This document shows, piece by piece, positions 6,437-9,674 of a stretch of 9,674 nucleotides of DNA (its first letter is position 1; each line of letters starts with the position of its first letter). Position numbers and translations under genes: made by a program. This DNA is from Thermoanaerobacterales bacterium UBA4877 (lineage in GTDB: Bacteria > Bacillota > Thermoanaerobacteria > Thermoanaerobacterales > UBA4877): positions 3,846 to 13,519 of the forward strand of contig DHDL01000007.1 of assembly GCA_002399345.1 (NCBI GenBank), written 5' to 3'. The notes under the pieces were generated by a model that was given only the letters and a program-made list of their open reading frames with translations, did no database searches and was not told where the DNA came from.

Positions 6437-6470
6437 ACACCGTACGTGCGGCTTTCACCGCATACGGCGT
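6437..6470 (-). ncRNA. Domain V of group II intron 1
   Basis: This is a 34-nt hairpin with CGC triad, CG bulge and GAAA tetraloop, identical to the domain V at 4446-4479. It is the most diagnostic group II intron element in the region. Confidence 0.93.
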
Positions 6471-6661
6471 TCCATCGATAATTAATTACCGACTAGGTTC
6501 CTTCGCTCCTTCTTGTTTTATCCTCTCCGTATGTTACCACACGGATTCAAACGGCAAGATATCCATGCTACTATGAACCTGCTGAGCCCGTATATTTCTC
6601 ATTGTCCTGTCAGACTCAAAATATACAGCATCAAACGTTCCATTTTACCTATCCCATTTAT

Positions 6662-6695
6662 CAGATGATAGATGATAGAGGAAAGATGATAGATT
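6662..6695. repeat. GATGATAGA simple repeat in intron 1
   Basis: Imperfect repeats of GATGATAGA-like units (GATGATAGATGATAGAGG and on) lie just before the domain IV insert. Intron 2 has a similar, diverged stretch at about 4672-4703, so slippage-prone sequence marks the edge of the insert or deletion in both introns. Confidence 0.5.
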
Positions 6696-6722
6696 AAAAG
6701 CATAAAAAACAAAAGCATAAAT

Positions 6723-6782
6723 AACAAATCCCTAAATAACAAATCCCTAAATAACAAATCCCTAAATAACGAATCAAAACCT
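6723..6782. repeat. 15-bp tandem repeat inside intron 1
   Basis: Three perfect copies of AACAAATCCCTAAAT (6723-6737, 6738-6752, 6753-6767) are followed by a decayed fourth (AACGAATCAAAACCT). Related A-rich units continue to about 6845. They fill the space between the four-helix gene stop and the domain V side of the intron. They probably arose by replication slippage. Confidence 0.85.
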
Positions 6783-6859
6783 TTAATAAAAATCAAAGAC
6801 CTAGATAGCAAACTAAAACCTAGACAACAAACCAAAGCCTTAGATAAAAGATCGAAAAA

Positions 6860-7216
6860 CTATAGAGATTTTCGAGTGGTCTTTACCGTTGAGACCAATA
6901 TCTTTATCAGTTCTCGACAATCTTCTATCATTGAGCTATACATCTTATCATCTATATAATCTGTGGATTGTAATAGATCCAGCCAATATTCCGTTTCTGA
7001 AGCTTCTTCTAACGCTACATTCATTTTAGATAAATAATCTCTTTTACTTTGTGCCTGTAGCGCTTCCTTGATATTCGCTCCTATGCTTGTACCGGATCTT
7101 AATATTTGTTTAGACAAAACATATTCCTTTTTATCCTTACACAAATATTGATACAGCCTTACAATCCGTATTGAAAACTTAAATGCTTTCTCATATCCTA
7201 TACTTTTAGGCATCAT
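6860..7216 (-). CDS. Four-helix-bundle protein (S23 / 23S rRNA IVS-protein and Avd-like), encoded inside intron 1
   Basis: This 118-residue protein has the hallmark SGTSIGANIKEALQAQSKRDY (core about residues 42-61) and four predicted helices: about 10-27, 34-61, 63-87 and 91-114. The family includes proteins encoded in 23S rRNA intervening sequences and Avd, the accessory protein of diversity-generating retroelements. Avd is a basic, ring-forming, RNA-binding helper of reverse transcriptase. The protein has the usual family length and many Lys/Arg residues. It starts at tandem ATGs (7216-7211) behind a weak GAGAG, on the intron's own strand, in the domain IV position where other introns encode their maturase. 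A role in intron RNA folding or splicing is an inference; a hitch-hiking gene is the alternative. The reading frame is intact, which suggests selection or recent arrival. Confidence 0.88.
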   Translation of the reverse strand: MMPKSIGYEKAFKFSIRIVRLYQYLCKDKKEYVLSKQILRSGTSIGANIKEALQAQSKRDYLSKMNVALEEASETEYWLDLLQSTDYIDDKMYSSMIEDCRELIKILVSTVKTTRKSL

Positions 7217-7920
7217 TAGCTCTCATTTTCATCTGATATTTTTGATTGCCTTAGATATCCACATAAGTGCTTACTTCGCTTAGGTTTAATAGCCAATTAT
7301 TCCTAAGCCTACAAGGTATCTCATCCTTATAGATTTCTACCAAGCTGAAGGCTTATGCATTTTAACAGTAGAAATTATATTTATAAACCCCATCGTCATG
7401 GATTAGCATTTGTTTATCTTAGCAATCTTTTAAGAAGTCCCGCAGTTACTCAGAGGATAGATGATAGAGAATAGAGGATAGATTCAAATTCCTCAAAACC
7501 TCCAACTCCAAGCTCTTTCTCTTTAATAAAAGTTCATCTGATGCCCAACCCAATAATTATGTTTTTTTTATCTCTTTTTTATCATCATGCAAATACTAAC
7601 AACCTTATGTTATTTAACTAACAGAGGAAAGAGGATAGATTTCTCTACTTTCACCTATCAACCATCATCTGGTTTCTTACGTCCTTACCTGGCTTCACAG
7701 AGCAAAATCTGACAGAACCTTGCTCTATGCAGGGGGATCAGACTCAAGACATACGGCTATTTGTCTTGGGCAAAAATCACATTTGCCAAATTGGTAAAAT
7801 AGTTAAGGGACTTTAACCACAGTATTTAGGCAAAAGGGGAAATTTAATCCCCTTCTGCTTATTAGTGTTTAGTCTCTCGTTCCTTTCGCCATTACCGGCT
7901 TATAGAACACCGTTTCGCAC

Positions 7921-7935
7921 TTTTGTTATTCAGCT
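7921..7935 (-). promoter_or_regulatory. Shifted 5' splice site and stop codon before intron 1
   Basis: Exon 1 ends AGCTGAA, then TAACAAAA, then GTGCG. Cutting between 7929 and 7928 removes the TAA (7928-7926). AGCTGAA (7935-7929) pairs over 7 bases with TTCAGCT in the intron (EBS1 core 7349-7344). The joined product reads IAE-DETVAD in frame. The 14-base tail GCTGAATAACAAAA is identical to that of exon 2, while the sequence before it differs. Confidence 0.85.
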
Positions 7936-9674
7936 ATCTCTGCAATAGTTGTTACTATAGCTTTTACGTCACCTTTGGCTAAGGTTACAGTAACTTTAGC
8001 CTCTGCCGTCGCATTATCAACACTTACATTTTTTACACTTACTTCATCACCTACTACAGTTTTAACTGCATTTTCTACTGTAGCAGCGTTGAAATCTGCT
8101 ACTTTTAAAGTTGTACCCTTAAGTTTTTTAACAGCCTCGTTAACTACCTCTTGGTCTAATGCTTTTTCTTTATCTATGTCTTTAGCAACATCTGCTAACT
8201 TTTCTTCCTTAGCTTTTAACCTTTCTTCACTACTTGGCTTACGATTATTAGTCTCATCTAAATCAGCTAAAGCATCCTTTTCCGCCGGAGTTAACGCACC
8301 AAAATGTTTTCTAGCAGTCTCTATTGCTGCTTTGTCATCGGCATATGTTTCATTTTTCATTTTGTCCGTATGAGGTAAATTCCCTATCTCAGTATAAACA
8401 GCCTGAGCTGCAGCTTTTATTTCCTTTGCAGTAACTCCCAGTGTTATTACATTATCTTTGATAGTTACCTTGTCGCCTACATTTAGATTCTTTTTAATCT
8501 GGGCAGGACCCATGGCAATAGTCTTGCCATCTTTTACTAGACGTGTAGTGGCATCTATCTTGTAAACATTTCCGTCTACCTCTATAGCTTTTCCATTATT
8601 ACTAAAACCTGTCACAATACCTTTCTCATTAACTGCTTCGGTATCTTTGTCTACCTTAACTACTAGCTGTGCAAGCTTACCAACTGATTTAATCTGGACA
8701 TAGTCGCCCGTATTAATATCACTGGCTTTTGCATCGTCAATCTGCTTCATACCATCTGTAGCATCAAAATATAAAGTCTTACTGTTAACCTTATATGTGA
8801 CACCATCTATATCCAATGAGCCTGAACCCTTGGCTGTTACCTCCTCAGCAGAGTCCATAGTTATATCATTGACATTAGTCACTTCATTGTCCTTGTTAAG
8901 CTTGAAGTTTATTACATCGCCCTTTGAAACATTCTCATCAAGCTTGTAATCTGCTGTCTTTCCATCCCAAACAGCTATCTCAGCGGCGCGATCACCATCA
9001 CTATCGATAAATGTGTTCAAAACAACACCGAGATTATTAGTTGTGCCAGCAATCGAATCAAAGCCTTCTGTGATTACTAAGAACTTAACATCATCCTTAG
9101 CGTCATAAACAACTGCTGCTTTAACATCATCTACACTCTTACCCTTTATGTCATCCCACTTAGCAGTATCAACATCACCATCTGTAATACCAACTATAGG
9201 TGTTGATGAACTCATGTAATAGTAAATATCCTTATCATCTGTCTTAATCCAATCATGATCTTCATCAAACTTAGCTATATTGTCTAACGGAGTTATTTCA
9301 AGATCCTCATAATCCTTCTCGTTTTTCAAAGTATTTTCTTCTATTGTACCAAATACACGCAGATCTGTTATAACATTATCCTTATCCAGATCATACTTAG
9401 CTACTACATAATTATCACCTGTAGTACCTGTTAAAGTTTTAAGTTCTGATATCTTTATTTCATTATCTTCACCATTGTAAATCTTACCATCGAAGTCATA
9501 GGATACAGTCTTATCCTGTGCAGGATCATAAAGCTTTATCCTATCACCATAAACATCGACTAGTGTTACCAGGCCATAATTTGCAGCCCTTACATTAACC
9601 TCTGTGGTAAGGTGTCTTACATTACCATTAATGTCAAGCAGAGCTGTTACATCCTCGCCTGCTGCATCAACTAT
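7926..9674 (-). CDS. Surface-layer-type protein, exon 1 (N-terminal side cut by right window edge)
   Basis: The frame is open from the right edge to TAA at 7928-7926: 582 visible residues and no start inside, since the TTG at 9329 is an ordinary internal leucine codon. The true N-terminus, where a signal peptide and S-layer-homology or other wall-binding repeats would be, is off the window. The visible part is acidic and Lys/Asp-rich. It holds repeated small β-modules of the kind GDYVQIKSVGKLAQLVVKVD and GNVYKIDATTRLVKDGKTI with VGDKVTIKDN (about residues 270-420). A helical stretch KEIKAAAQAVYTEI to EAVKKLKG (about 420-530) and a final β/α unit ending VTTIAEIAE follow. This fits a secreted surface-layer or cell-wall protein of Clostridia. 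Read without splicing, this exon gives the shortest isoform; splicing adds exon 2 and/or exon 3. Confidence 0.87.
   Translation of the reverse strand: MVDAAGEDVTALLDINGNVRHLTTEVNVRAANYGLVTLVDVYGDRIKLYDPAQDKTVSYDFDGKIYNGEDNEIKISELKTLTGTTGDNYVVAKYDLDKDNVITDLRVFGTIEENTLKNEKDYEDLEITPLDNIAKFDEDHDWIKTDDKDIYYYMSSSTPIVGITDGDVDTAKWDDIKGKSVDDVKAAVVYDAKDDVKFLVITEGFDSIAGTTNNLGVVLNTFIDSDGDRAAEIAVWDGKTADYKLDENVSKGDVINFKLNKDNEVTNVNDITMDSAEEVTAKGSGSLDIDGVTYKVNSKTLYFDATDGMKQIDDAKASDINTGDYVQIKSVGKLAQLVVKVDKDTEAVNEKGIVTGFSNNGKAIEVDGNVYKIDATTRLVKDGKTIAMGPAQIKKNLNVGDKVTIKDNVITLGVTAKEIKAAAQAVYTEIGNLPHTDKMKNETYADDKAAIETARKHFGALTPAEKDALADLDETNNRKPSSEERLKAKEEKLADVAKDIDKEKALDQEVVNEAVKKLKGTTLKVADFNAATVENAVKTVVGDEVSVKNVSVDNATAEAKVTVTLAKGDVKAIVTTIAEIAE

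Larger units (their letters stand above)
6402..7920 (-). ncRNA. Group II intron 1, carrying a four-helix-bundle protein gene
   Basis: This 1519-nt intron on the minus strand starts GTGCG at 7920-7916 and ends AAGGAAT at 6402. Domain V is at 6470-6437. Domain VI follows, with a bulged A at 6408, seven bases from the 3' end. The candidate EBS1 is UUCAGC at 7349-7344. It matches intron 2 closely at both ends and across the core. The main difference is about 0.5 kb (6696-7210) with the four-helix-bundle gene and A-rich repeats, placed between EBS1 and domain V where domain IV should be. No reverse transcriptase or maturase is encoded, so splicing must be autocatalytic or helped by other proteins. 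The domain I to IV borders were not mapped. Confidence 0.93.

Noticed and set aside
6723..6782. CRISPR array
   Set aside because: The repeats are 15 bp and directly adjacent, with no spacers and no cas genes; this is a plain tandem repeat.
6599..6835. A 78-residue minus-strand ORF with FRDLLF repeats
   Set aside because: It is only the translation of the 15-bp tandem repeat and intron sequence, has no plausible ribosome binding site and no protein family features.
6860..7216. A diversity-generating retroelement, suggested by the Avd-like protein
   Set aside because: No reverse transcriptase and no template/variable repeat pair is seen in the window. The protein sits inside a group II intron.
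7975..8373. Plus-strand 132-residue ORF opposite exon 1
   Set aside because: Its Ser/Thr/Leu-rich translation is the mirror of the Lys/Asp/Glu-rich surface protein on the minus strand; a shadow frame. The same holds for the plus-strand ORFs at 5568-6195 and 837-1916.
3667..9674. The surface-protein gene as a pseudogene broken by intron insertion
   Set aside because: Every exon is free of internal stops, all three join in frame under one consistent splicing rule, and both introns keep intact domain V and VI. Random disruption would not give this.

Overview
The window looks like a low-GC Gram-positive anaerobe, most probably Clostridia or Tissierellia. The evidence is the A+T-rich codon use, the strong AGGAGG-type ribosome binding site, a surface-layer-like protein, a Y1-type transposase remnant and remains of a Clostridia-type mobile-element primase. 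I cannot name a species. Nearly everything is transcribed from the minus strand.

Right two thirds (about 3600-9674): one split cell-surface (S-layer-type) protein gene interrupted by two group II introns. In transcription order it runs: exon 1 (9674 to 7929, open past the right edge), intron 1 (7920 to 6402), exon 2 (6401 to 5433), intron 2 (5424 to 4411), exon 3 (4410 to 3667), then a hairpin terminator at 3603-3626. Both introns begin GTGCG, carry a well-formed domain V and a domain VI with a bulged A, and have no reverse transcriptase. Exons 1 and 2 each end GCT GAA TAA CAAAA directly before GTGCG, so each exon has its own stop codon just outside the canonical intron boundary. Cutting 8 nt upstream of GTGCG removes that stop and joins all three exons in one frame. 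The intron sequence UUCAGC (candidate EBS1) pairs perfectly with GCUGAA at exactly that shifted site. Unspliced and differently spliced RNAs would therefore give surface proteins with different C-terminal extensions. This is the logic reported for a group II intron in a Clostridium tetani surface-layer gene, here with two full-size introns. Intron 1 also carries, in the domain IV position, a four-helix-bundle (S23/Avd-like) protein gene; intron 2 has lost it.

Left third (1-3600): an accessory patch. A three-gene operon on the minus strand (XRE repressor, ImmA/IrrE metallopeptidase, PIN-domain protein; 2017 to 394) resembles a toxin-antitoxin module. It has a clear promoter overlapped by a 13-bp inverted repeat. 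Around it lie a decayed primase, a truncated Y1 (IS200-like) transposase and two copies of a 168-bp direct repeat, each copy being the start of the same internally deleted Rpn/PD-(D/E)XK-like gene.
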